Assembly: GCA_905480105.1 (NCBI GenBank)
Contig: CAJQPC010000271.1
Span: forward strand, 1-34,087
Length of the DNA: 34,087 nucleotides
Source: an uncultured bacterium
GTDB taxonomy: Bacteria > Myxococcota_A > UBA796 > CAJQPC01
Direction of reading: 5' to 3'
Positions 1 to 7,817 of the stretch are shown here, one piece after another. The first letter of the stretch is position 1; each line of letters opens with the position of its first letter. The translations under genes were made by a program, and so were the position numbers. Under the pieces are notes generated by a model that saw only the letters and a program-made list of their open reading frames with translations, ran no database searches and was not told where the DNA came from.

Positions 1-1071
1 TTCACACTGGGGTGCGGGGCTTCCAGTTCAGCCCAAGACCAGGCCCCGTCCTACGAAGCCCCAACCGGGCCAAGTGCGGCCGCGGAAGACCTGAGGCTGG
101 ATGATGCGGTCGCCCTCAGGCCTCAGGCCCAGCCAGATCCCTCACCGGCCCTCCTACCCCAGCCGGAGCCGGAGACGGAGCCGGAGCCAATTCAGTGGCT
201 CACCACCACGGCACTGGACTTCGGACCGCCAGGCACCAAGATTCGCCGTGATCCCAAGCAGGGAGAGCGCCAACTGCTGCTCCCATCCTCCGAGGGCGAG
301 CGGGTCCTGTTGATGGACGACTCCGCTTCGGACCGGACCAACTGCATCTTGGGCGTTGACCCCGAAGAAGACCTCTTCGTCGTGGACATCGATGGGGACG
401 GCGCAAAAGAGCTGTTCATTTCGTGGGTCTACTACACCGGCGTGGGGCACGACGGGGCCGTTGACATCCGCCAGGTCTGCGGTTGGCGCTGGACCGGATC
501 CGAGCTGGTCTTCCTCGAAGAACTCTCGTCCGAGCTTACTCAGCTGGACTTGCATAACGCCCCGGCCGTCTCCGCTTTCGTCCAAGCGCGGGCCGATGCC
601 GGCTCCGAGTGGCAGGACGTCCGCATCGCCGCGCTCCCCCAAGACGACCCGCGCACACGGACCTATACAGCCGGCCACTTGCAGCTCGCCCTCACACAGA
701 CCGGTTCCTACTTCGTCAAACTCCAAGTCCCAGGCGAGCCGCCAAACCCCACCTTCGAATTGGTGGGATTGAGCAGGTGGGATCTGGACGACGCAGGGCA
801 ACGCATATGGGACTTCGAAGACTCCTGGGAGCTGCGCACCATCGAAGGCGAGCCAAACTGTTGCGCCTTCGATATGTCGCCCGACGCCACGGGCGCACCT
901 TACATCTCCCAAGGTTGGACTCATGAAGGTTCCACCTTCCTAATCGTGCGTCAAGCGCAGTCGAAAGTGGCCCCGCAGTGCACGGTGCTTCGGGTCTACG
1001 CTGGCGCAATCACGGGAGGGTCGCCGTCCTGTGAGGATTTTCTGAGCGCGCGCGCCAAAGGCCCCAACTGA
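1..1071 (+). CDS. Lipoprotein of unknown function, 5' end outside window
   Basis: This frame is open from the first base to a TGA at 1069-1071, so the start lies before the window. The first visible residues read FTLGCGASSS, which looks like the end of a lipoprotein signal peptide with the Cys at visible residue 5; the -3 position is Thr rather than the usual Leu, so the lipobox is imperfect. A Pro/Glu-rich linker (PEPETEPEP) follows, then a soluble domain of about 290 residues with acidic segments such as DIDGDGAKELF, which resembles a single FG-GAP/calcium-loop motif. I do not recognise the rest. An in-frame ATG at 310 falls inside the domain and is not a credible start. The protein is probably exported and lipid-anchored; function unknown. 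Confidence 0.7.
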   Translation, partial: FTLGCGASSSAQDQAPSYEAPTGPSAAAEDLRLDDAVALRPQAQPDPSPALLPQPEPETEPEPIQWLTTTALDFGPPGTKIRRDPKQGERQLLLPSSEGERVLLMDDSASDRTNCILGVDPEEDLFVVDIDGDGAKELFISWVYYTGVGHDGAVDIRQVCGWRWTGSELVFLEELSSELTQLDLHNAPAVSAFVQARADAGSEWQDVRIAALPQDDPRTRTYTAGHLQLALTQTGSYFVKLQVPGEPPNPTFELVGLSRWDLDDAGQRIWDFEDSWELRTIEGEPNCCAFDMSPDATGAPYISQGWTHEGSTFLIVRQAQSKVAPQCTVLRVYAGAITGGSPSCEDFLSARAKGPN

Positions 1072-1106
1072 CCCAAATCTACCCGAATGCACCACCGAAG
1101 CCGTCC

Positions 1107-1697
1107 ATGACCCCTTGCGTGGTGTTGGACACAGAGACCACCGGCTTCCCCAACAACGGGACCGGCTTCTGCGCACGCATCATCGAAGTGGGTGCGGTCG
1201 TGGTCACCAAAGACGCCCGTATCGTCTCGCCGATCTCCTTCTTCGTGCGCCAGCCCCGCGCCCACCTGACCTCCTGGCAGGCCCAGCGTGCCATGCAGGT
1301 CCACAACATCAGCGTGGACCAGGTCTGCAGTGAGGGCTTGGACGTCGCCCAGGCCGCGCCCAGGCTTGCCACATGGATCGGACGAGTGCAGCAGCGTTTT
1401 GGTGTGCAGGAGGTGCGGGCCTACAACCAAGCCTTCGACTTCTGGTTTTTAGACCGTGCGCCCTGGGACTTCTTCGACCGCACCGGTCTGTCCAAGGGCC
1501 AAGACATCCAGCAGACCGCCAAGACCGCGATGGGGAACAAACGGGGGCCAGCGCTGCACAAGGCCGTCGCCTACGCCAATCGCTCAGGCGGTGATATTCC
1601 CTGGCTGGGCGATGCGCACCGAGCCGGAGAGGACGCACGGATGGCCGCCCTAATGGCGGTGTTCTTTGAGTCCAGGGCGCAGCTGAGCGCAAGATAG
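1107..1697 (+). CDS. DEDDh 3'-5' exonuclease (DnaQ/Pol III epsilon-like)
   Basis: A 196-residue single-domain exonuclease of the RNase T/DnaQ superfamily, which hydrolyses 3' terminal nucleotides using two metal ions. All three Exo motifs are visible: ExoI DTETTG (D8, E10), ExoII YNQAFD (D111) and ExoIII HRAGEDA (H171, D176), giving the complete DEDDh set. The length matches stand-alone proofreading-like exonucleases rather than a full polymerase. It starts 35 bases after the preceding lipoprotein gene; no strong Shine-Dalgarno sequence precedes the ATG. Nothing nearby suggests a repair operon, so whether it acts in proofreading, RNA trimming or repair cannot be decided here. Confidence 0.9.
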   Translation: MTPCVVLDTETTGFPNNGTGFCARIIEVGAVVVTKDARIVSPISFFVRQPRAHLTSWQAQRAMQVHNISVDQVCSEGLDVAQAAPRLATWIGRVQQRFGVQEVRAYNQAFDFWFLDRAPWDFFDRTGLSKGQDIQQTAKTAMGNKRGPALHKAVAYANRSGGDIPWLGDAHRAGEDARMAALMAVFFESRAQLSAR

Positions 1698-1799
1698 TAG
1701 CCGCTCCAGCTCTGGGCCAAGCCATTCTATTCGCAGCTCACCCAAACCCAACCCCCTGCTATCGTCCTCCAATCCGCAGCCATCCCAGGTGCCAGACCC

Positions 1800-4085
1800 A
1801 TGACCCTCATCTCCGCTCTTGTCACATCAACACTCTTCGCTTGCGCCTCGATGAGCGACAACGTGAGCGTCCAGCCCGGCACCACAGAGGATGACACCGC
1901 GTCTCTCAATGAAGAAGACACCAGCGGTGGAGAAGAGATCTGTGACGGTATTGACAATGACGGTGACGGCGTCGCCGACAACGGGCTGGAATTCCGAAAT
2001 TATTGGAAAGACGCCGATGGCGATGGTTACGGCGGACCAACCGGATTCAACTGCTCCGACCTGTTGGAACAGGGTCTTGGCGACGGCATCTACGAGATCT
2101 GGCCGAATGGAAGGGAGGAGGCACCTCTGACCGTATACTGCGACCAAAGCACGGATGGCGGTGGCTGGGCCAGGGTGTTCCACCATCATGTTGCCGGGGG
2201 GTACTTCGAGTCGCACGAAGACGCGTACCACAACAACGAGTCCGACCCAGATGCGGATCTGTACTCTATTCTGAAGCACATCGAGCGCTTGCGAGATCCG
2301 AACGGAAGCTTTGAGCTCCGCATCAATTGGCCCGAGAGTGGGATCGCTGGCCGCAACATCTGGCGTCAGGACTCGAACCCGACCACCGCACCCGTGGTCG
2401 GGTATGAAGCGCTTGAGATCGACTACACCAACCAGTACTGGGCCGGGATGGAGCTCTCTACCTCAGGTGCTACCTACTTGGATGGTTCGGTACAGCACGA
2501 CAATTGGTTCTATGCCGTCGGTTCTCATGGCGCGTGGGACAACGGAATTCCAGCATACGGGCCGGCCGCCAACCGGGTCGCGTTGTGGGTCCGAACCAAG
2601 GCTGTCGGTGGCGCTGAGGTCGTGTCAGACTGTGAGCAGCCATCTGGGTATTCCGACTTGAACGGAGACTGCGATGACCAAAACGCATCGATCTCCCCCG
2701 CCGCGGACGAAGTCTGCAACGGCGTCGACGACGACTGTGACGGCCAGATCGACATCGGGTGTCCATACGGAGACATCACCGTATTCGACGGCCCTGGGCA
2801 CCTCCACTTCTATCCCCGTGACCGCAGCAACGACACCTGCACCTTCACAGTGGAAGGGACCGGGGTCGGTGCTGCGGACCGGGTTCGTCTGGAGATCAGC
2901 CAGGACGGCGCTCCATACAGCGAGAGCACCGCCTTGGCCGACTCGTTCACAATCTCCTCGACGATCGACGCCGGGCTGCATCTATACGATGTCCAGCTCT
3001 CCTGGGACGACGACAGCGGCCACTGGACCGAAGCCCAGACCATCCAAGACGTGGTCTGTGGAGACGTGATTCTGATCGATGGCCAGTCAAACGCAGTGGC
3101 GAGCGACTACCACACCGAGGGACTGGGAGATCTGGAGACGAACACCTTTGTGCGCAGCTACGGGAGCGCCGCCTATGACACGAGCGTGGTGTACGACGAA
3201 TCGTTCGGAATCGCTGTGGCCAACATGCCCTATGTCCACGCAGCCATAGGCCAGTGGGGACTCCGGATGGCCAACCGTCTCAGCGCGGAAGAGTCCATGC
3301 CCATCTTGGTGATCAACGGCGCCGTTGGAGGAACCTCAGTGTGGTCACATCAACGCAGTGAGAGCGACCCAAGCAATGTGGGTACCATTTACGGTCGTCT
3401 GCTGTGGCGGGCTCAACGGGCAGGTGTGGACGGTGCCGTCCGCGCCATCATCTGGCACCAAGGAGAGTCGGATGGAAACAGTCCCTACAACGACTACCTC
3501 GCCGCGTGGACCGCGATGTACACGGGCTGGCTGTTGGACTATCCAAGCCTGGAAGGAGTCTATGTTCTGCAAGTCCGGAGCGGCTGCGGCGCCCCCACCT
3601 GGAATCGCAATGTGCATCGTGACTTGCCCGACTTACTGGACCAAGTCATGGGCCACATGAGCACCACCGGAGTCGACGGACACGATGGCTGCCATTTCTA
3701 CAACAGCGCCTATGTGGAGTGGGGCGAGCGGGTCGCCCGTCTGTTGCACCGCGATCTGTATGGGGCCAGCTACGGTGCCAACATCGAGGCCCCAGATCCA
3801 ATCTCTGCTACGTGGCTCAGTTCCACCGAACTGGAGATCGAGTTCGGCGCCAGCGGGACTTCGCTCGAGCTGCAAGCAGGCGCCGAGGCGTTCTTCAGTC
3901 TCTCCGACGCGGTGGCAATCTCATCCGCACGGGTTGACGGCGAGACCCTTGTACTGACCACCGCATCCCCCAGCCAGGCCACATGGGTTTCTTTTGTGGA
4001 CACCCAAGGCGATGTCCCGTGGCTGGTCAATGATTTAGGAATCGGCAGCTTTGCGTTCTATGAACTGGCCATCACTCAGCCATGA
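1800..4085 (+). CDS. Lipoprotein with MopE motifs, fibrinogen-like domain and SASA-type esterase domain
   Basis: A 761-residue predicted lipoprotein. The short signal ends in the lipobox LFAC (Cys15). Domain order: MopE-type metal-binding motif (about 47-62, CDGIDNDGDG); fibrinogen-like C-terminal domain (about 83-268) with the typical DGIYEIWP and YCDQSTDGGGWARV segments; a second MopE motif (about 306-320, CNGVDDDCDG); a beta domain; then an SGNH-type sialate O-acetylesterase (SASA, CE6-like) domain at about 420-660. In the esterase the nucleophile is S430 in GQSN, WHQGESD lies at 552-558, and the D629/H632 pair is in DGCHF. A C-terminal beta domain ends the protein. The family removes acetyl esters from glycans; the fibrinogen-like module probably binds acetylated sugars (inference). 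The protein should be exported and membrane-anchored. Confidence 0.9.
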   Translation: MTLISALVTSTLFACASMSDNVSVQPGTTEDDTASLNEEDTSGGEEICDGIDNDGDGVADNGLEFRNYWKDADGDGYGGPTGFNCSDLLEQGLGDGIYEIWPNGREEAPLTVYCDQSTDGGGWARVFHHHVAGGYFESHEDAYHNNESDPDADLYSILKHIERLRDPNGSFELRINWPESGIAGRNIWRQDSNPTTAPVVGYEALEIDYTNQYWAGMELSTSGATYLDGSVQHDNWFYAVGSHGAWDNGIPAYGPAANRVALWVRTKAVGGAEVVSDCEQPSGYSDLNGDCDDQNASISPAADEVCNGVDDDCDGQIDIGCPYGDITVFDGPGHLHFYPRDRSNDTCTFTVEGTGVGAADRVRLEISQDGAPYSESTALADSFTISSTIDAGLHLYDVQLSWDDDSGHWTEAQTIQDVVCGDVILIDGQSNAVASDYHTEGLGDLETNTFVRSYGSAAYDTSVVYDESFGIAVANMPYVHAAIGQWGLRMANRLSAEESMPILVINGAVGGTSVWSHQRSESDPSNVGTIYGRLLWRAQRAGVDGAVRAIIWHQGESDGNSPYNDYLAAWTAMYTGWLLDYPSLEGVYVLQVRSGCGAPTWNRNVHRDLPDLLDQVMGHMSTTGVDGHDGCHFYNSAYVEWGERVARLLHRDLYGASYGANIEAPDPISATWLSSTELEIEFGASGTSLELQAGAEAFFSLSDAVAISSARVDGETLVLTTASPSQATWVSFVDTQGDVPWLVNDLGIGSFAFYELAITQP

Positions 4086-4154
4086 CATGAGTCACTCCGT
4101 CCGACCCAACGCGACATGGGCTGGACCTTCACGGAGCAAAGGGCACCGTGACCG

Positions 4155-4179
4155 GGCGCGCAGCGACCGACCGCGCGCC
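4155..4179 (+). terminator. GC-rich hairpin, possible terminator
   Basis: Arms GGCGCGC (4155-4161) and GCGCGCC (4173-4179) are perfectly complementary around an 11-base loop, 70 bases after the stop of the esterase lipoprotein. No U-tract follows, so it may be a weak or factor-assisted terminator. Confidence 0.35.
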
Positions 4180-4259
4180 TAAAGCCCCACTCAAGAGTGG
4201 CCCCTGAAAACCGCTCAACAGGCCTGCGCACCTCTCAGCCTCCCTGCCACCCTATCCCC

Positions 4260-4271
4260 CACCTGCAGGTG
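4260..4271. promoter_or_regulatory. Perfect 12-base palindrome upstream of the GxGYxYP gene
   Basis: CACCTGCAGGTG reads identically on both strands. It lies about 137 bases upstream of the chosen start at 4408. It could be an operator for a dimeric regulator, but a single short palindrome in GC-rich DNA may also be chance. Confidence 0.2.
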
Positions 4272-4407
4272 GCCGGCGGTCCTTCTGCGACCCAACAGGG
4301 CCACCCACCGCGGATTTGGCACACCTGTGTGTGGAAAGGAATCGCTTAGTATAGGTAGCGTCCGAATGGCAAGAAAGTCAGGACTGTCCACCCGGAGACC
4401 GCCCCCC

Positions 4408-7128
4408 ATGTTTGACCCAGACACACGCTCACGAATCGGCTCAGCCCTTTACCCAAGTGTCTTGTCACTGTTACTCCTGGCTTCTTGTTCGGTGGACTCG
4501 GACCCATCCAACCCTGACAGAGACGGTCAGGACGCCGAAAACACCGAACTTGACAGCGACAACGGGCCAGATGACACAGGTGTTCCAGACGACACAAGTG
4601 TTCCAGACGACACCGGGGAATACATTCCCTGTATAGAAGGAAGTTGCTGGGATTTTGAGGCCGAGACGGACTTTCAACACAATCAGGGAATTGCCGAAGG
4701 AGAGGGTTGGGCTTGTCATGTCTCTGAGCACACTGAAAATCAAATGCTGTGGGGACCCTATACTCAGGAAATTCAAGGTGGCTGGTTTACAGCAGACTTT
4801 AGGCTAATGGGGGACCATTCCGCACTTCAAGGCAACACCACTGACGGGGTACTTGGACTGGATGTCTACGATGCGGAGAGCGGCACAATACTCGCCAAAG
4901 ATACCCTCTATCGCGCAGAACTTCGGCCCTATGCTTACGCTTCTCATACGCTGTTGTTCCAAGCGTCTCCCGATGCGAAGTTGGAGTTTCGTGCGTATTG
5001 GACCGGGACAGCCAACGTCAATGTTGACAAGGTTCAAGTACGAACGACCGAGCTCCCGCCCTGTTATGACAACAACAGTTGTACCCTTGACTACGAAGAC
5101 GAGTCGGGAAGCTGCGTCAACGAGGAGATGGCGCTTCGGGTCTGCGACGCGGTCCCCTGTCCGGTGGATGACAGCTGCCTATACACCATAGACACAGGCG
5201 CAATGACCGAGGAAGAGGCTACGATGATTGCCTCTCTGCAAGGGATTCTGGCGCAGCACCGCCCGGCTATCTGGCTTGGGGAGCCAGGCAATGTACTCCC
5301 CGACCTGGAGTTAGAGTACGGCGTTCTTACTCAGCCAGTAGACGACCCATGGGAACTGGTAGAGCGGTTCTCTTCTCAGATTTCTGGTTATCTTCTATCC
5401 GATTTTTACGGGGCTCAGAGTTCTCTGAGTGTGGCAAGCAGTCTGTCCGGTATCTTTGGTGCGGTCATTGCCGATGTCTCTGTTGAGCAGCAGTTGGTCG
5501 ACAGGGGACTCCTCATCGCTCAAGACGTCCGTGACAAAGACGAGATGTGGGTTCTTGAAGAATACGCTGGATATTTCTCTAACGAGATTCTTATCGAGCA
5601 ATTAGAAGCACCAAATATTGATTCCTGGTACCTTCGAGACTTGGCCGCAAGTCATACGGCTTTTACTTGGCACGAGGGGAATGACCCCGACTTTCGCCAA
5701 CAGGTCATCAACGAGATCGGAGCAGGAAACCTCCCCTATGTTCTTGGCTGGGCGTCAGAGGTGGGCGGTGGTGAGTATTCCTTTGTTTTAAACTCCACCT
5801 TGGCTGGGGCCTCGGTGATCCCGGCAGATTTTTCCAATAATCTTTCTGTCCTAATGAATGTGCAGGGAGCCGATACATGGGTCCCCCAAGCCGACACGCC
5901 GCCTCCATTCGAACCAGGCAAACACTATGTTGCCTTTGTTCTCTCCGATGGAGACAACCTCCAATGGATGCAGGGAACCTTTAATAAAAACAGCCAGTGG
6001 TGGTCCAGTCCGCTTCGTGGCACCTTCCCGATGACCTGGGGCATCTCTACTCCAATGGTTCAGGTTGCTCCTTCTCTTCTTAGCTATCTTTCCCGCAATG
6101 CGACCGGCATGGACGGCTTTGTTGGAGGACCTTCTGGGGCAGGCTATACCCTCCCATCTTATCATCCAGACATCAAGGGCCATGCGGAGCGGACAAGTTG
6201 GCTGGCTGGGGAGAGCAATGTCCGGATGTTTACCCTGTTGGACTCAACCTACGATGGCGGTAGTATTTTATCTTCCATACCGTACTTGGAACAGCCGAAC
6301 ATTGATGGTGTACTGTACGACTCTTACGGTGAAAATGACCAAGGCCTGCTCCTTTACAACGGCAAACTGGCGATGGAATATACCCACTATCTCTGGAAAG
6401 GGAATGATTCTCCCGATAGTCTTGCCAACAAGCTAAATACAGCACCTCGTGATCCTGTGGCCGATATAGATTCATACAGCCTGGTCTTTGTTCACTGCTG
6501 GTCTGAGTGGGACTTAACTGGAGATGGGGTTGAAGATGCCGGCTCAATGGAAGCCGTCCATTCCGTTGTCTCCGCCCTTGACTCCACTATAGAAGTGGTC
6601 ACAGCGCCACAACTACTCGACCACATAACGACCCATTTTGAAGGCGAAATATGTGGGAACGAGACCTGCGGGGGAACCGAGGATTGCAATTCATGCCCCA
6701 CTGATTGCGGGGTCTGCACCACGTGGAGCTATGATGCTTTATCAGATTTTGGCCACAACACAGGGCAAGAGGACAGCGGGGGCTGGTCGGCTACGCCTGG
6801 TGTCGATGCTGCTGGGCATATGGCCTATGGGCCCTATGTGACAGGTCTTGATTCCGGTGATTATCGAGTGAGTTTTTCTTTAATGATTGATGACTTGGCA
6901 GCAGCCGATGGACAAGCTGTGGTGGGCTTAGATGTTCATGACGCGGCATCCGGCTCAATATTGGCTTCAGAAGCTGTCTATGGTTCGGATTTCACGCAAG
7001 AGAATGTCCACGAAGACTTTATCCTTTCGTTTACCAATGCTTCGGGCACCAACTTGGAGTTTCGCATCTGGTGGCACGGGTACACCTATGTCCACTTTGG
7101 TGGCGCCGGGTTAGAGCAGCTGCCCTGA
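4408..7128 (+). CDS. GxGYxYP-domain lipoprotein flanked by duplicated beta-sandwich modules
   Basis: A predicted lipoprotein of 906 residues. I chose the ATG at 4408 because it gives a normal signal peptide (lipobox LASC, Cys27) with GGAG about 10 bases upstream; the frame is also open from an ATG at 4327. An acidic linker contains a VPDDT tandem repeat. A module of about 130 residues (roughly 80-215, beginning CWDFEAETDFQHN) is repeated at the C-terminus (roughly 775-906, beginning WSYDALSDFGHN); both copies share WGPY/YGPY, GLDVYDA/GLDVHDA and LEFR. Between them lies a GxGYxYP domain, a putative glycoside hydrolase family, with the signature GAGYTLP at 577-583 and the preceding FVLSDGDNLQW. 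A Cys-rich linker precedes the second module. GC content is visibly lower than in neighbouring genes, which suggests transfer. The enzymatic activity is unproven for the family. Confidence 0.85.
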   Translation: MFDPDTRSRIGSALYPSVLSLLLLASCSVDSDPSNPDRDGQDAENTELDSDNGPDDTGVPDDTSVPDDTGEYIPCIEGSCWDFEAETDFQHNQGIAEGEGWACHVSEHTENQMLWGPYTQEIQGGWFTADFRLMGDHSALQGNTTDGVLGLDVYDAESGTILAKDTLYRAELRPYAYASHTLLFQASPDAKLEFRAYWTGTANVNVDKVQVRTTELPPCYDNNSCTLDYEDESGSCVNEEMALRVCDAVPCPVDDSCLYTIDTGAMTEEEATMIASLQGILAQHRPAIWLGEPGNVLPDLELEYGVLTQPVDDPWELVERFSSQISGYLLSDFYGAQSSLSVASSLSGIFGAVIADVSVEQQLVDRGLLIAQDVRDKDEMWVLEEYAGYFSNEILIEQLEAPNIDSWYLRDLAASHTAFTWHEGNDPDFRQQVINEIGAGNLPYVLGWASEVGGGEYSFVLNSTLAGASVIPADFSNNLSVLMNVQGADTWVPQADTPPPFEPGKHYVAFVLSDGDNLQWMQGTFNKNSQWWSSPLRGTFPMTWGISTPMVQVAPSLLSYLSRNATGMDGFVGGPSGAGYTLPSYHPDIKGHAERTSWLAGESNVRMFTLLDSTYDGGSILSSIPYLEQPNIDGVLYDSYGENDQGLLLYNGKLAMEYTHYLWKGNDSPDSLANKLNTAPRDPVADIDSYSLVFVHCWSEWDLTGDGVEDAGSMEAVHSVVSALDSTIEVVTAPQLLDHITTHFEGEICGNETCGGTEDCNSCPTDCGVCTTWSYDALSDFGHNTGQEDSGGWSATPGVDAAGHMAYGPYVTGLDSGDYRVSFSLMIDDLAAADGQAVVGLDVHDAASGSILASEAVYGSDFTQENVHEDFILSFTNASGTNLEFRIWWHGYTYVHFGGAGLEQLP

Positions 7129-7448
7129 GCGACCCAGCGGGTGATGCTACATCCTATGAAAACCTGCAGCGGAGAACGCATCCGCGCCGGTCTCCAGGAT
7201 GAAGAGCATGAATGATCTGTAGACGACATCCTGGTAGTTCCAGTCACTGCCCGCTGTACCGGGCGGATACAGCTGACGGTACACCGACGCTGAATCAACA
7301 CCTCTCAGGCGCTCCGTATCGCTCCGTTTCGAGAAGACCCTCTTTATCAACACCAACCGGTCGGCCAGCACACCACGAAGGTAAGCGTCCGGCCTACCCA
7401 TCTTGAATTTCCAGTGTGGCTCACGCGGTCATTTATCAGGAAGTCTCC
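7129..7448. other. Intergenic region, possible minus-strand coding remnant
   Basis: No gene here can be called with confidence. A minus-strand frame of 84 codons (7401 to 7147) has protein-like composition, including the stretches LYPPGTAGSDWNY and FMLFILETGADAF, but no recognised family and no convincing ribosome binding site. It may be the tail of a gene cut off by the mobile-element fragment that follows, or it may be chance. Confidence 0.3.
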
Positions 7449-7817
7449 ATGGCTACAACACGCCCCCGTCGAAGCGCATCCGAGAGGCATCAACTGGTCC
7501 ACCGTTGGCAGCAGTCCGGCCAAAGCAAGGCGGCGTTCGCCAAACACGTTGGCGTCTCGATCAACACCTTTCGGCGCTGGCTGACGGCCGCCAAACCACA
7601 GTTCGTTGAGGTCATTCAGGCCAAGCCGGTCGTGGCGCCGCGGGACTTCATGGTCCACGTCGGGGAGTTTCGCATTCAAGTGCCCCACGGCTTCGATGGC
7701 CCAGAGTTCCACTGCCCTCTACCGCTCGTTCTCCGAGCAGCAGGGTCGGCCCTCTACCAGCCTGTGCCTCTACACACGTACACCGCTCCCGCATCGTCGC
7801 CGTTCTCGTCGTCATAG
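7449..7817 (+). pseudogene. tnpA: IS66 TnpA-like accessory protein, isolated and probably frameshifted
   Basis: A 122-residue frame starting at an ATG preceded by AGGAAG five bases upstream; an earlier in-frame ATG at 7416 lacks a site. Residues 12-46 form the helix-turn-helix typical of the small IS66 accessory protein (Q-SGQSKAAFAKHVGVSINTFRRWL), followed by the family's FVEV strand and a 'hGhFRIQVPxGF' element. After about 7700 the frame loses similarity; the neighbouring +1 frame reads STALYRSFSEQQG, a more family-like end, so a frameshift is likely. There is no tnpB, tnpC transposase or visible terminal repeat nearby. Its 3' end overlaps the convergent FG-GAP gene by 64 bases. Best read as a remnant of an IS66-like insertion, although a domesticated DNA-binding protein is possible. 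Confidence 0.6.

Larger units (their letters stand above)
4086..4407. other. Intergenic region with hairpins and a palindrome
   Basis: This gap separates two co-directional lipoprotein genes and holds no convincing gene. It contains a GC-rich hairpin at 4155-4179, a small stem CCACT-CAAG-AGTGG nearby, and a perfect 12-base palindrome at 4260-4271. The layout fits termination of the upstream gene followed by regulatory sequence for the next one. Confidence 0.5.

Noticed and set aside
154-924. Long minus-strand open frame of 256 codons
   Set aside because: It lies wholly antisense to the lipoprotein gene at 1-1071, which has a lipobox, linker and domain-like sequence; the antisense translation is a Gly/Val-rich mirror typical of GC-rich codon bias.
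4315-4340. Possible sigma-54 promoter (TTGGCAC) before the GxGYxYP gene
   Set aside because: The -24 part matches but the expected TTGC element at -12 is absent (TGTGTG is found instead).
4580-4620. Direct DNA repeat of about 18 bases
   Set aside because: It encodes the VPDDT linker of the lipoprotein and is explained by coding low complexity, not a mobile element or CRISPR.
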